Part shown: positions 1 through 6,965 of the stretch, in pieces
Numbering within the stretch: position 1 is the stretch's first letter
Layout of the letters: each line of letters begins with the position of its first letter
Origin: Chloroflexota bacterium
GTDB lineage: Bacteria; Chloroflexota; Limnocylindria; Limnocylindrales; CSP1-4
Assembly (NCBI GenBank): GCA_029858845.1
Contig: JAOUEG010000084.1
Coordinates: 1 to 7,208, forward strand
Length of the DNA stretch: 7,208 nt
Direction of reading: 5' to 3'
The notes under the pieces: generated by a model
The model's database searches: none
Told to the model about the DNA's origin: nothing
Seen by the model: only the letters and a program-made list of their open reading frames with translations
Position numbers and translations under genes: made by a program

Positions 1-525
1 ACGGGGGTGAGCCCGGCCTCCTCCGGCACCGGGGCGGCACCGTCCGGGTCATTCGCGACGGCGTCTGGCGGGGCGGATGCCCTCTTTGGCATCGGGCAGC
101 CCGCGCCGGGCCTCGTCGTCCCGCAGGTCGGCGGAGGCACGATCGACCTCGCCAACCTGCGTGGCCAGCCCGTCTGGGTCAACTTCATGGGGACGTACTG
201 CCCACCGTGCGTTGACGAGTTCCCCCTGATGAACGGCTTCGCGGTGCGATATGCGGAGGATGGCCTCGTCGTGATCGCCGTCGACGTCAGGGAAGAGGAG
301 GGCGTGGTCGCGGCCTTCGCCGAGGAGCTCGGCGCGACATTCCCGCTCGGCCTCGACGCCGACGGGTCCGCCGCCGAACGGTGGGGTGCAGCGGCAGCGC
401 TGCCGGTCCACTTCTGGATCGATGCCGAGGGTATCGTGCGCGACGGTGCTCTCGGCGGCATCGGGCCGGACATCATGGCCCAGGGCCTCGAGACCATCCT
501 GCCGGGCGTGGCCGTCACTCCATGA
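1..525 (+). CDS. TlpA/ResA-like thiol-disulfide redoxin, probably 5'-partial
   Basis: A thioredoxin-fold protein of the TlpA/ResA/CcmG group, which reduces or exchanges disulfides on the outer side of the cytoplasmic membrane, often during cytochrome c maturation. Residues are numbered from a GTG at base 7. About 24 residues rich in Ser, Gly, Ala and Pro look like a flexible linker. The fold follows: a QPAPGLVVP opening at 31-39, strand VWVNF at 56-60, the active site CPPC at 65-68, strand LVVIAVDV at 87-94, and the cis-Pro strand ALPVHFWID at 131-139. The Leu-Pro pair recalls ResA. The residue before the first Cys is Tyr, not the usual Trp. No signal peptide or membrane anchor is visible, the frame is open to the window edge, and a GTG at base 7 would leave no room for a ribosome binding site, so the anchor and true start probably lie upstream. 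It ends with TGA and is followed by a phosphatase gene 52 bases on. The fold is clear, but the partner protein is unknown. Confidence 0.85.
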   Translation, partial: TGVSPASSGTGAAPSGSFATASGGADALFGIGQPAPGLVVPQVGGGTIDLANLRGQPVWVNFMGTYCPPCVDEFPLMNGFAVRYAEDGLVVIAVDVREEEGVVAAFAEELGATFPLGLDADGSAAERWGAAAALPVHFWIDAEGIVRDGALGGIGPDIMAQGLETILPGVAVTP

Positions 526-557
526 CGCTCCGGGCTTGAGCGGTCCCCACCTGGGAC
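526..557 (+). other. Two abutting small hairpins between the redoxin gene and otsB
   Basis: CGCTC (526-530) pairs with GAGCG (538-542), and GTCCC (543-547) pairs with GGGAC (553-557). The result is two 5-bp stem-loops back to back, starting at the base after the redoxin stop codon and ending 20 bases before the chosen otsB start. Stems this short arise easily in GC-rich DNA. They could mark a transcript end, a processing site or nothing. No promoter-like sequence was recognised in this 52-base gap. Confidence 0.25.
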
Positions 558-577
558 ACGATCCCCTCGAGACCGGC

Positions 578-1477
578 GTGGCGGACCACGACGTCTCCCC
601 TCCGGCCGTCCTGGCCGACGCGATCGATCGCCTCGTGGTTGCTCGCCCGCCGCTCCTCCTCGTGGCGGACTTCGACGGGACGCTCGCGCCCGGCTCGCGC
701 GATCCCGGCGCCGCTGCCATCGACCCGGTTGCGCAGCGCGCCTTGCGCGTCCTGGCCCGCCTGGGCGAGTCGCGTCCGGCGCGGGTCCGGACGGTCGTCC
801 TGACCGGGCGAACCGTGCTGGATGTCGCTGCCAGGGTCCGGGTTGGCGGGATCGAGTATCTGGGCGACCACGGACTGCAGCATGGCCGGATGCGCCGTGG
901 AGGTCGTGCGACCGCGCTGCGGGTTCGCAGCGAGCCGGGCTTCGAGCGACATGGGGACCCTGCGGAACGACTGGCGACGGGAGTCGCCGCGGAACTCCAC
1001 CACCCAGCGTGGTTGTTCGTGGAGCGCAAGGGACCCTCGGTCGCCTTCCATGTCCGCCAGGCCAGCGACGTGGCCGTGGCCCGGGACGCCGTCCTGACAG
1101 CCATCGCGACCGTCGAGGCCCGTGAGGGCCTCACGGACCACGGCCTCGTGCATTACCGCGGTCGGTCCGTCGTGGACCTGCGACCTCACGACGCGGGCGG
1201 CAAGCGCGAGGCGGTGACGCGACTGTTGGATCGTGAGCGGCCGGGCGCTGTCGTGGTCCTCGGCGACGAGCTGAGTGACGTGGACGCGTTCGAGGCCGTC
1301 CATTCCGCTCGTGCCGGCGACCCGGAGCTCGTGGCGATCACGGTCGCGGTCCACGGATCGCGACCGGCCCCGGCCGAGCTCAGCGAGCTTGCCGACCTTC
1401 ATGTCGGGTCGGCGCGGTCGGTGGCGCGGTTCCTGACGGCCCTGGCTCGCCACCTGGACACGAGCCGAAGGCCGTGA
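578..1477 (+). CDS. otsB: Trehalose-6-phosphate phosphatase-like HAD hydrolase
   Basis: A cytoplasmic HAD-superfamily phosphatase, most like OtsB, which removes phosphate from trehalose 6-phosphate as the last step of the OtsA-OtsB trehalose pathway. With the GTG start chosen here it has 299 residues, close to the usual OtsB length. HAD motif I is DFDGTL at 31-36 (nucleophile D31, acid/base D33), motif II is LTGRT at 75-79, an OtsB-type YLGDHGLQ lies at 94-101, and the motif III lysine is K209 in GGKREAV. Motif IV is GDELSDVDAF with D230 and D234, where most OtsB proteins have GDD-x-TDEDAF; both metal-binding Asp are kept. The stretch VERKGPSVAFHVRQA resembles the OtsB cap. The frame is open back into the upstream redoxin gene. 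GTG 578 was chosen because it begins about 30 residues before motif I and has a weak GAG six bases upstream; TTG 536 is the main alternative. No otsA is in the window, so a related sugar-phosphate substrate is possible. Confidence 0.82.
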   Translation: MADHDVSPPAVLADAIDRLVVARPPLLLVADFDGTLAPGSRDPGAAAIDPVAQRALRVLARLGESRPARVRTVVLTGRTVLDVAARVRVGGIEYLGDHGLQHGRMRRGGRATALRVRSEPGFERHGDPAERLATGVAAELHHPAWLFVERKGPSVAFHVRQASDVAVARDAVLTAIATVEAREGLTDHGLVHYRGRSVVDLRPHDAGGKREAVTRLLDRERPGAVVVLGDELSDVDAFEAVHSARAGDPELVAITVAVHGSRPAPAELSELADLHVGSARSVARFLTALARHLDTSRRP

Positions 1478-1497
1478 CCGATCGGGCCGACGTCAGC

Positions 1498-1517
1498 TGA
1501 CCCGGGCCAACGGGTCA
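1498..1517. terminator. Inverted repeat at the convergent otsB/nuoN junction
   Basis: TGACCCG at 1498-1504 and its exact reverse complement CGGGTCA at 1511-1517 enclose a six-base loop, giving a GC-rich 7-bp stem in the 51-base gap between two converging genes. Being symmetric, it could stop or stabilise transcripts from both sides. There is no T-run on either strand, so it is not a classic intrinsic terminator. The role is inferred from position. Confidence 0.45.
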
Positions 1518-1528
1518 AAGCGCCGAGG

Positions 1529-3001
1529 TCAGGGGATGGTCGCGATCGCCTTGGCGGCGTCGGTCACGATCTCGAGCAGCGCGCTCGGCAGCAGTCCCAG
1601 CAGGAGCGTCATCGTGGTGGCGGCCGCGAGGCCGCCCCACATCAATGCGCCGTGGCGAAGCGCCGGGGCATCGCTCTCTGGATCCCGCATGTACATGTAC
1701 ACGATGATCCGCAGGTAGTAGAACGCGGCAGCGGCCGCGTTGAGGACCGCGATGACGGCGAGGACCGTCAGTGCTCCGCCGGCCTCCACGGCCGCCACGA
1801 TGACCGTCGCCTTGGCGAAGAATCCGGCCGTCGGCGGGATCCCGGTCAGCGACAGCAGGAACAGGGCCATGAGGATGCCGAGCAGCGGCTCCTTGCGGCC
1901 GAGCCCGGCGAAGGTGCCCAGCGACGAGGTGACGCCGGTCCGCTTCTGGAGTGCGGCGATGACGGCGAAGGCGCCGAGGTTCATGAACGTATAGGCGGCG
2001 CCGTAGTAGAGCAGACCCTCCAGTCCGTCCATCTGCCCGCCCGCGTACGCGGCCAGCCCCACGAGCATGTAGCCCGTATGGGCGATCGAGCTGTACGCCA
2101 GCATCCGCTTGACGTTGTCCTGGGTGAGCGCCACGAGGTTGCCGAGGGTCATGGTGATGGCGGACAGGATGACGATCACCGGCAGCCAGACGTCCGAGAG
2201 CGGCCCGAGGGCCTCCACGAACAGGCGCAGGATGAGTGCGAAGGCGCCGATCTTGGGGCCGACCGAGAGATAGCCGGTGATCGGCGTCGGGGATCCCTGA
2301 TAGGCGTCCGGTGTCCAGTAATGGAACGGCACGGCAGCGATCTTGAATGCGACGCCGGTCGTCAGGAAGGCCAGACCCATCGCAAGTCCGGGTGACAGCG
2401 GTGCGTCCCCGGCGATGATGGCACTCAGCGCTTCGGCAACGCCATCGACTCGGGTGGTCCCCGTCAGGCCCCACACGAAGGCAAGCCCGAACAGGAAGAT
2501 CGCGGAGCTGAACGCACCCAGCAGGAAGTACTTGATCGCGCCCTCGGTCGAGTACGAATCCGATTTGTGGAACCCGGCGAGCAGGTAGCCCGGCAGGACC
2601 ATCAGCTCCAGGCCGAGGAACAGCAAGAGCAGATCCGCGGAGCCCGCGATCAGCATCGCCCCGCACATCGCGAAGATGAGCACGATCGCGAATTCGGCGA
2701 CCGGCAGGCTGCGCGGCAGCAGGTAGTCGGGCGCGAACATGATCGTCAGCACGACGATCGCGATGAACAGGACGTCGAGGAACGAGGTCAGCGCATCCAC
2801 GGTGTACGCACCGCCGAACGCCGTCGACGGGGACTGGCCGACCACGATGGTGACGGCCGCGGTCGCGCCGAGCGTCAGCAACGCCGTCGCGATCGCGAGC
2901 GGGGAGCGTCCGGGCCAGATGAGGTCGACGATCAGGACCGCCGCGGCCGACAGCACCGCCAGGATGAGGGGAGCGATGGTGGTCAGGTCCTCGAACGTCA
3001 A
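1529..3001 (-). CDS. nuoN: NADH-quinone oxidoreductase subunit N (complex I antiporter-like)
   Basis: One of the three antiporter-like subunits of the complex I membrane arm, carrying protons across the membrane as electrons pass from NADH to quinone. The 490 residues match the family length (about 485 in E. coli) and are hydrophobic throughout, fitting the 14-helix fold. The proton-path residues are present: E132 in LELMVLPGYLL, K220 in KIAAVPFHYWTPDAY, K250 in SVGPKIGAF and K397 in FFAKATV, matching E. coli E133, K217, K247 and K395. K298 sits in the conserved DNVKRMLAYSS stretch. The start is a TTG whose last two bases form part of the nuoM stop (TTGA, four-base overlap). GGAAGG and GGTGGGG lie just upstream, and no better-placed start is seen. 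It is the last gene of the nuo run and ends 51 bases from the converging otsB. Identity is very secure; the exact start is good but not proven. Confidence 0.96.
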   Translation of the reverse strand: MTFEDLTTIAPLILAVLSAAAVLIVDLIWPGRSPLAIATALLTLGATAAVTIVVGQSPSTAFGGAYTVDALTSFLDVLFIAIVVLTIMFAPDYLLPRSLPVAEFAIVLIFAMCGAMLIAGSADLLLLFLGLELMVLPGYLLAGFHKSDSYSTEGAIKYFLLGAFSSAIFLFGLAFVWGLTGTTRVDGVAEALSAIIAGDAPLSPGLAMGLAFLTTGVAFKIAAVPFHYWTPDAYQGSPTPITGYLSVGPKIGAFALILRLFVEALGPLSDVWLPVIVILSAITMTLGNLVALTQDNVKRMLAYSSIAHTGYMLVGLAAYAGGQMDGLEGLLYYGAAYTFMNLGAFAVIAALQKRTGVTSSLGTFAGLGRKEPLLGILMALFLLSLTGIPPTAGFFAKATVIVAAVEAGGALTVLAVIAVLNAAAAAFYYLRIIVYMYMRDPESDAPALRHGALMWGGLAAATTMTLLLGLLPSALLEIVTDAAKAIATIP

Positions 3002-4662
3002 TGCGCGGCCCCACCTTCCGCGGTTGCCGACGCTGGTCCGGTCGCTGATTCCCCGTGCACTAGCGCCCAGCCGATCCTGGCGAGGACGCCGAGCAGCACC
3101 AGCCCGCCGATGAGGGCGATGACCTCGCCGCCGATCGCGATCGCCGTACCTCCGGCGGCTGCCTCCACGGTCGCGTCGACGGTGCCCTGGACGAGCTCGA
3201 GCAGCAGGCCGGGCTGAACGCCGAAGATCACGACGAGCGTCGCCAGCGGCACGAGGGTCAGGATCTCCACGGGTTCGATATCCGTCAGGTGGTCGCCAAG
3301 GCCGGCGAGGAAGTCGGACAGCTCACCGAAGACGATCCGCCCGAACATGTACAGGAGGTAGCCGGCGCCGAGGATCATGACCAGCGCGGCGATCGCCGCG
3401 GCCGCCGGGCTGACCGCGAACGTTCCGACCAGGGCCAGGAACTCACCCACGAATCCCGACAAACCCGGCAGGCCGCCCGAGGCGAAGACGAAGAACCCGA
3501 AGATCGCGGCGTACACGGGGGTCCGGCCGGCCAGGCCGCTCATCTTCGCGATCGTCCGGTCGTGGGTGCGCTCGTAGATGACGCCGACGAGCAGGAACAG
3601 GGCGCCCGTGATCAGGCCGTGGTTGACCATCTGCAGGATGGCGCCCTGCGTGCCCTGTTCATTGAACACGAAGATCCCCAGGGTCACGAAGCCCATATGG
3701 CTGACCGACGAGTACGCCACCAGCCGCTTGAGGTCGGGTTGGACCAGGGCGACGATGGCGCCGTAGATGATCGCGATGAGCGACAGGACGATGATCGCCG
3801 GCGCGAGCGTCTGCGCAGCGTCAGGGAACAGCGGCAGCGCGAACCGGATGAAGCCGTAGCCACCCAGCTTCAGGAGGACGCCCGCGAGGATCACCGACCC
3901 CGCGGTGGGAGCCTCCGTATGGGCGTCTGGAAGCCAGGTATGGAACGGGAACATCGGGACCTTGATCGCGAAGGCCAGGAAGAACGCCAGGAAGGCACCC
4001 AACTGGAGGACATCGGAGAAGCCGCCGGTCGGTGACGCGGCGAATTCACGCAGGCGGACGAAATCGAAGGCACCATCCCAGGAGCCCGTCGCCGACTGGA
4101 ATGCGAACGCCGTGGCCAGGATCGCCACGAGCATCAGCAGCGAGCCGACGAGGGTGTACAGGACGAACTTGACCGTGGCGTAGATCCGGTTCGCCCCGCC
4201 CCAGATCCCGATGATCAGGTACATCGGGACGAGGACGATCTCCCAGAAGATGTAGAACAGGAAGAGATCCAGGGCGAGGAAGACACCCACCATGCCGACC
4301 TCGAGGACGAGGAACGCGATCATGTATTCCTTGATCCGGTTCTGGATCGGCTTGAAGCTGGCGAGGATGCAGATCCACGTCAGGGTGGTGGTCAGGACCA
4401 CCATCGCGGCCGACAGGCCGTCCACGCCGACCTTGTACTGGATGCCGAAGAGCGGGATCCAGCTCGCGACCTCCTCGTACTGGAAACCCGGCCGACCTGG
4501 CAGGTAACCGAGGAGCAGGAGGAGCGATGCCACCCAGGTGAGGAGCGCGAAGGCCAGGGCCGCCGGCCGGGTGTAGGCCGATGGGAGGATCGCCACCACG
4601 AGCGCGCCGACGAGGGGCAGGAAGATGATGATCGACAGGATGGGCACGTCGCCGACGCTCAT
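2998..4662 (-). CDS. nuoM: NADH-quinone oxidoreductase subunit M (complex I antiporter-like)
   Basis: The middle antiporter-like proton channel of the complex I membrane arm, between NuoL and NuoN in the assembled enzyme. Key residues fall at nearly the same numbers as in E. coli: E141 in FWEIVLVPMYLI (E144 there), K234 in KVPMFPFHTWLPDAH, K265 in LLKLGGYGF and E407 in GFVGEFLA. K312 lies in PDLKRLVAYSS. At 554 residues it is about 45 longer than E. coli NuoM (509). The extra length is at the C-terminus: after the usual last helix (about 464-491) come a short linker, another hydrophobic segment (about 512-535) and a polar Ser/Ala/Gly tail ending in His. The start is ATG, three bases after the nuoL stop, with no strong ribosome binding site, which suggests coupling to nuoL translation. 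The stop overlaps the nuoN start by four bases. Confidence 0.97.
   Translation of the reverse strand: MSVGDVPILSIIIFLPLVGALVVAILPSAYTRPAALAFALLTWVASLLLLLGYLPGRPGFQYEEVASWIPLFGIQYKVGVDGLSAAMVVLTTTLTWICILASFKPIQNRIKEYMIAFLVLEVGMVGVFLALDLFLFYIFWEIVLVPMYLIIGIWGGANRIYATVKFVLYTLVGSLLMLVAILATAFAFQSATGSWDGAFDFVRLREFAASPTGGFSDVLQLGAFLAFFLAFAIKVPMFPFHTWLPDAHTEAPTAGSVILAGVLLKLGGYGFIRFALPLFPDAAQTLAPAIIVLSLIAIIYGAIVALVQPDLKRLVAYSSVSHMGFVTLGIFVFNEQGTQGAILQMVNHGLITGALFLLVGVIYERTHDRTIAKMSGLAGRTPVYAAIFGFFVFASGGLPGLSGFVGEFLALVGTFAVSPAAAAIAALVMILGAGYLLYMFGRIVFGELSDFLAGLGDHLTDIEPVEILTLVPLATLVVIFGVQPGLLLELVQGTVDATVEAAAGGTAIAIGGEVIALIGGLVLLGVLARIGWALVHGESATGPASATAEGGAAH
3014..3019 (-). promoter_or_regulatory. Shine-Dalgarno-like site for nuoN
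   Basis: On the minus strand GGAAGG lies 12 bases before the nuoN TTG, and a second purine-rich run, GGTGGGG (bases 3009-3015), ends seven bases before it. Both are inside the last codons of nuoM. They support the unusual TTG as the real start. Confidence 0.5.
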
Positions 4663-4665
4663 CGT

Positions 4666-6657
4666 CTAGTTCCCGGCCAGCAGGAGGTACGAGCCGGCCA
4701 TCACGATCAGGCCGATCGCGATGCCCAGGGCGTAGTTCTGGACGCGCCCGGTCTGGACCTGGCGGAGGCCGACCCCCGCCTCCATGGTCGTTCGGCCGAT
4801 CGCGTTGACCGTGCCGTCCACGACGTTCCGGTCGAACCACCACATCGCAGCCGCCAGGCGGCCACCGATGACGATGAAGAGCACGTGGTTGAGCTCGTCG
4901 AACCACCACTTGTTGAGCGAAGCCCGATACAGGAAGGGGATCCGCGCCGAGAGCTCGCGGACGCGCTCGGGTCGCGCCGGAAGATGGAGACCCGCGAGGT
5001 CGGTGCCGAACAGGGCCCAGGCGATCGCGATGCCGATCGCCGCGATGCCGACGCTCGTCAGGATGAGCATCCCGTCGATCCCGAACAGGGTGTAGGCGGC
5101 CTCCTCGTGACCCAGGAGCTCCACGCCCTCGGCGAATACCGGCTCGAGCCAATGGTGGATGGTGCTGTCCCCGAGGGGCAGGCCCAGGGCCATGCCCAGC
5201 AGGACCGAGGGGATGGCGAGGAGGATGAGCGGCACGGTCATGACCCATGGGGATTCATGGACCTTGTCCCAGACTGCCTTGGGCCCGCGGAACTCGCCCC
5301 AGAAGGTCAGGCCCATCAGCCGGAACATGTAGAACGCGGTCAGCCCGGCGACGACGAATCCGATCGCCCAGACCCACTCGAAGTGGAGCTTGAACGCCTC
5401 ACCCAGGATCTCGTCCTTCGAGAAGAAGCCGGCGAGCGGCGGGATCCCGGCAATGGCGACGGACCCGATCAGCATCGTGACGTAGGTGATCTTGATCTTC
5501 TTGCTCAGGCCCCCCATGAAGCGCATGTCCTGCTCTTCGTGGACCGCGTGGATGACCGATCCTGAGCCGAGGAACAGGAGGCCCTTGAAGAAGCCGTGGG
5601 TCATGAGGTGGAAGATCGCTGCCGTGAACGCGCCGACGCCGAGTGCCGCGAACATGTACCCGAGCTGCGACAGCGTCGAATAGGCCAGGACACGCTTGAT
5701 ATCCGTCTGGGTCATCGCGATGCTGGCCGCCAGGATGGCCGTGAAGATACCGACGGCTGCGACGATCACCATCGCGTCCGGTGCCGAGGCGAACAGCGGG
5801 TTGGCCCGCGCCACGAGGTAGACGCCGGCATTGACCATCGTCGCGGCATGGATGAGGGCGGACACCGGTGTGGGGCCCTCCATCGCGTCGGGCAGCCAGA
5901 CGTGCAGCGGGAACTGCGCGCTCTTGCCCATGGCGCCGGCGAAGACCAGCAGCGCGACGACGAACAGGGGGATCGGGTTGGCGTTGCCCTCATGCAGCAG
6001 GATCTCGATCGATTGGCGGATATCCAGGGTCGCCTCACCGGCGGCCCCGGTGTTGATGAAGATCGCCATGATCCCGAGGGCGAACCCGACGTCTCCGACG
6101 CGGTTGACGATGAACGCCTTCTTGGCCGCCAGTGCGGCGGAGCGCTTGCGATACCAGAACCCGATGAGGAGGTAGCTGGACAGACCGACCAGCTCCCACG
6201 CAACGAACACGACGAGCCAGCTGTCCGACAGGACGAGCAGCAGCATCGAGAACATGAACAGGTTCAGGTAGGCGAAGAAGCGCCAGTAGCCCGGGTCGTG
6301 GCTCATGTACCCGATCGAGTACACGTGGACCAGCAGGCCGATGGTGGTCACGACGATGAGCAGGCACGCGGTCAACGCGTCGATGTAGATGCCGACGTCC
6401 ACGACGAACTCTCCGGCGGGGATCCACTGGAAGAGCGCGATCGCGTAGCCGTGCGTCTCCTCGCTGCCTTCGATGAGCGGGGCGGCCCCGGTCAGTACGT
6501 TGACCACGAGACCCATGGCGATGAGCCACACCACGAAGACGCCCAGGACCGGGATCCAGTGCGCCTGCTTGCCCAGCCGGCGACCGATCAGGGCCGTCAC
6601 CAGGAAGCCCGCCAGGGGCAGGATCAGAAGGAGCGGGGCGAGCGTCTCCAGGCTCAC
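4666..6657 (-). CDS. nuoL: NADH-quinone oxidoreductase subunit L (complex I antiporter-like)
   Basis: The distal antiporter-like subunit of complex I, carrying the long lateral helix that braces the membrane arm. It has 663 residues, within the range of bacterial NuoL (613 in E. coli). Residues matching the E. coli proton path are E155 in FVAWELVGLSSYLL, D189 in VNRVGDVGF, K245 in KSAQFPLHVWLPDAM, K321 in TDIKRVLAYSTLSQLGYM, H350, H354 and K358 in HLMTHGFFKGLLFL, and K414-D415 in GFFSKDEIL. After the 14-helix core come a polar lateral-helix-like region (about 555-635, including NKWWFDELNHVLF) and a final hydrophobic anchor (about 641-660). The start is GTG, overlapping the nuoK stop by four bases (GTGA). 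No good ribosome binding site precedes it, so translation probably depends on ribosomes finishing nuoK. It is the only gene in the run ending in TAG. Nothing looks broken or missing. Confidence 0.97.
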   Translation of the reverse strand: MSLETLAPLLLILPLAGFLVTALIGRRLGKQAHWIPVLGVFVVWLIAMGLVVNVLTGAAPLIEGSEETHGYAIALFQWIPAGEFVVDVGIYIDALTACLLIVVTTIGLLVHVYSIGYMSHDPGYWRFFAYLNLFMFSMLLLVLSDSWLVVFVAWELVGLSSYLLIGFWYRKRSAALAAKKAFIVNRVGDVGFALGIMAIFINTGAAGEATLDIRQSIEILLHEGNANPIPLFVVALLVFAGAMGKSAQFPLHVWLPDAMEGPTPVSALIHAATMVNAGVYLVARANPLFASAPDAMVIVAAVGIFTAILAASIAMTQTDIKRVLAYSTLSQLGYMFAALGVGAFTAAIFHLMTHGFFKGLLFLGSGSVIHAVHEEQDMRFMGGLSKKIKITYVTMLIGSVAIAGIPPLAGFFSKDEILGEAFKLHFEWVWAIGFVVAGLTAFYMFRLMGLTFWGEFRGPKAVWDKVHESPWVMTVPLILLAIPSVLLGMALGLPLGDSTIHHWLEPVFAEGVELLGHEEAAYTLFGIDGMLILTSVGIAAIGIAIAWALFGTDLAGLHLPARPERVRELSARIPFLYRASLNKWWFDELNHVLFIVIGGRLAAAMWWFDRNVVDGTVNAIGRTTMEAGVGLRQVQTGRVQNYALGIAIGLIVMAGSYLLLAGN

Positions 6658-6965
6658 TGTCGCATCGCGTCGTACTCGTCCACGAGCGGGGTCTTCTTGT
6701 TGCGATAGATCGCGATGACGATGGCCAATCCGACCGTCACCTCGGCGGCGGCGACCGCCATGACCATCAGGGCGATCACCGACCCCTGTGCGCCGAGCTC
6801 CGGGATGAACGCTCCGAAGGCGACGATGGACAGGTTGACGGCGTTGAGCATGAGCTCGACGGACATCAGCATGCTGATGGCATTGCGACGGGCGAGGAAT
6901 CCGAACGAACCGATCGCGAAGAGGATCCCGGCGAGGACCAGATACGCGTCGAGGCTGTCGCTCAC
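6654..6965 (-). CDS. nuoK: NADH-quinone oxidoreductase subunit K
   Basis: A small complex I membrane subunit (MrpC/NuoK family) with three helices, linking the quinone-side module to the antiporter-like subunits. It has 103 residues, against about 100 in E. coli. Helices fall at about 7-25, 30-52 and 62-87. The two membrane glutamates needed for coupling are present: E37 in SVELMLNAVNL and E75 in AAAEVTVGLA, matching E. coli E36 and E72. The polar C-terminus ends DEYDAMRQ. The frame stays open upstream to about base 7124, but that extension is Arg-rich, overlaps nuoJ and is not NuoK-like. The GTG at 6965-6963 was chosen because it starts the family-like sequence, overlaps the nuoJ stop by four bases (GTGA) and has GGAGG six bases upstream. 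Confidence 0.96.
   Translation of the reverse strand: MSDSLDAYLVLAGILFAIGSFGFLARRNAISMLMSVELMLNAVNLSIVAFGAFIPELGAQGSVIALMVMAVAAAEVTVGLAIVIAIYRNKKTPLVDEYDAMRQ

Noticed and set aside
386..577. The longer otsB reading frame starting at ATG 386
   Set aside because: This would overlap the redoxin gene by 140 bases with an Arg/Ser-rich sequence unlike any OtsB N-terminus. The frame is probably open by chance.
49..1453. Long minus-strand frames opposite the redoxin and otsB genes (49-1134 and 515-1453)
   Set aside because: Their composition is typical of antisense shadows, and the plus-strand products have clear catalytic motifs.
1478..1485. The 8-base palindrome CCGATCGG just after the otsB stop
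   Set aside because: It is short and made of CG/GATC units that recur by chance throughout this GC-rich sequence.
1515..3014. A 499-residue open frame on the minus strand covering all of nuoN in another frame
   Set aside because: It is rich in Arg, Asp, Gly and His with no recognisable domain. Open out-of-frame stretches are expected in GC-rich genes, and the nuoN frame has every family motif.
4046..5248. A 400-residue open frame on the minus strand across the nuoL/nuoM junction
   Set aside because: It overlaps two fully supported genes and has the Arg/Pro/Gly-rich make-up of a frame shadow.
1529..6657. Sequence similarity among nuoL, nuoM and nuoN (for example the shared Lys-Pro-His-Trp-Pro-Asp-Ala pattern) as a possible recent duplication
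   Set aside because: These are ancient paralogues in all complex I enzymes. The similarity is at protein level only and no repeated DNA is visible.
5596..6708. A 370-residue open frame on the plus strand opposite nuoL, and similar ones at 1652-2395, 2567-3217, 3289-4035 and 4885-5565
   Set aside because: These are highly polar (Asp, Glu, Gln, Arg, His) because the antisense of Leu, Val, Ile and Phe codons gives such residues. None has a domain or a credible start signal.
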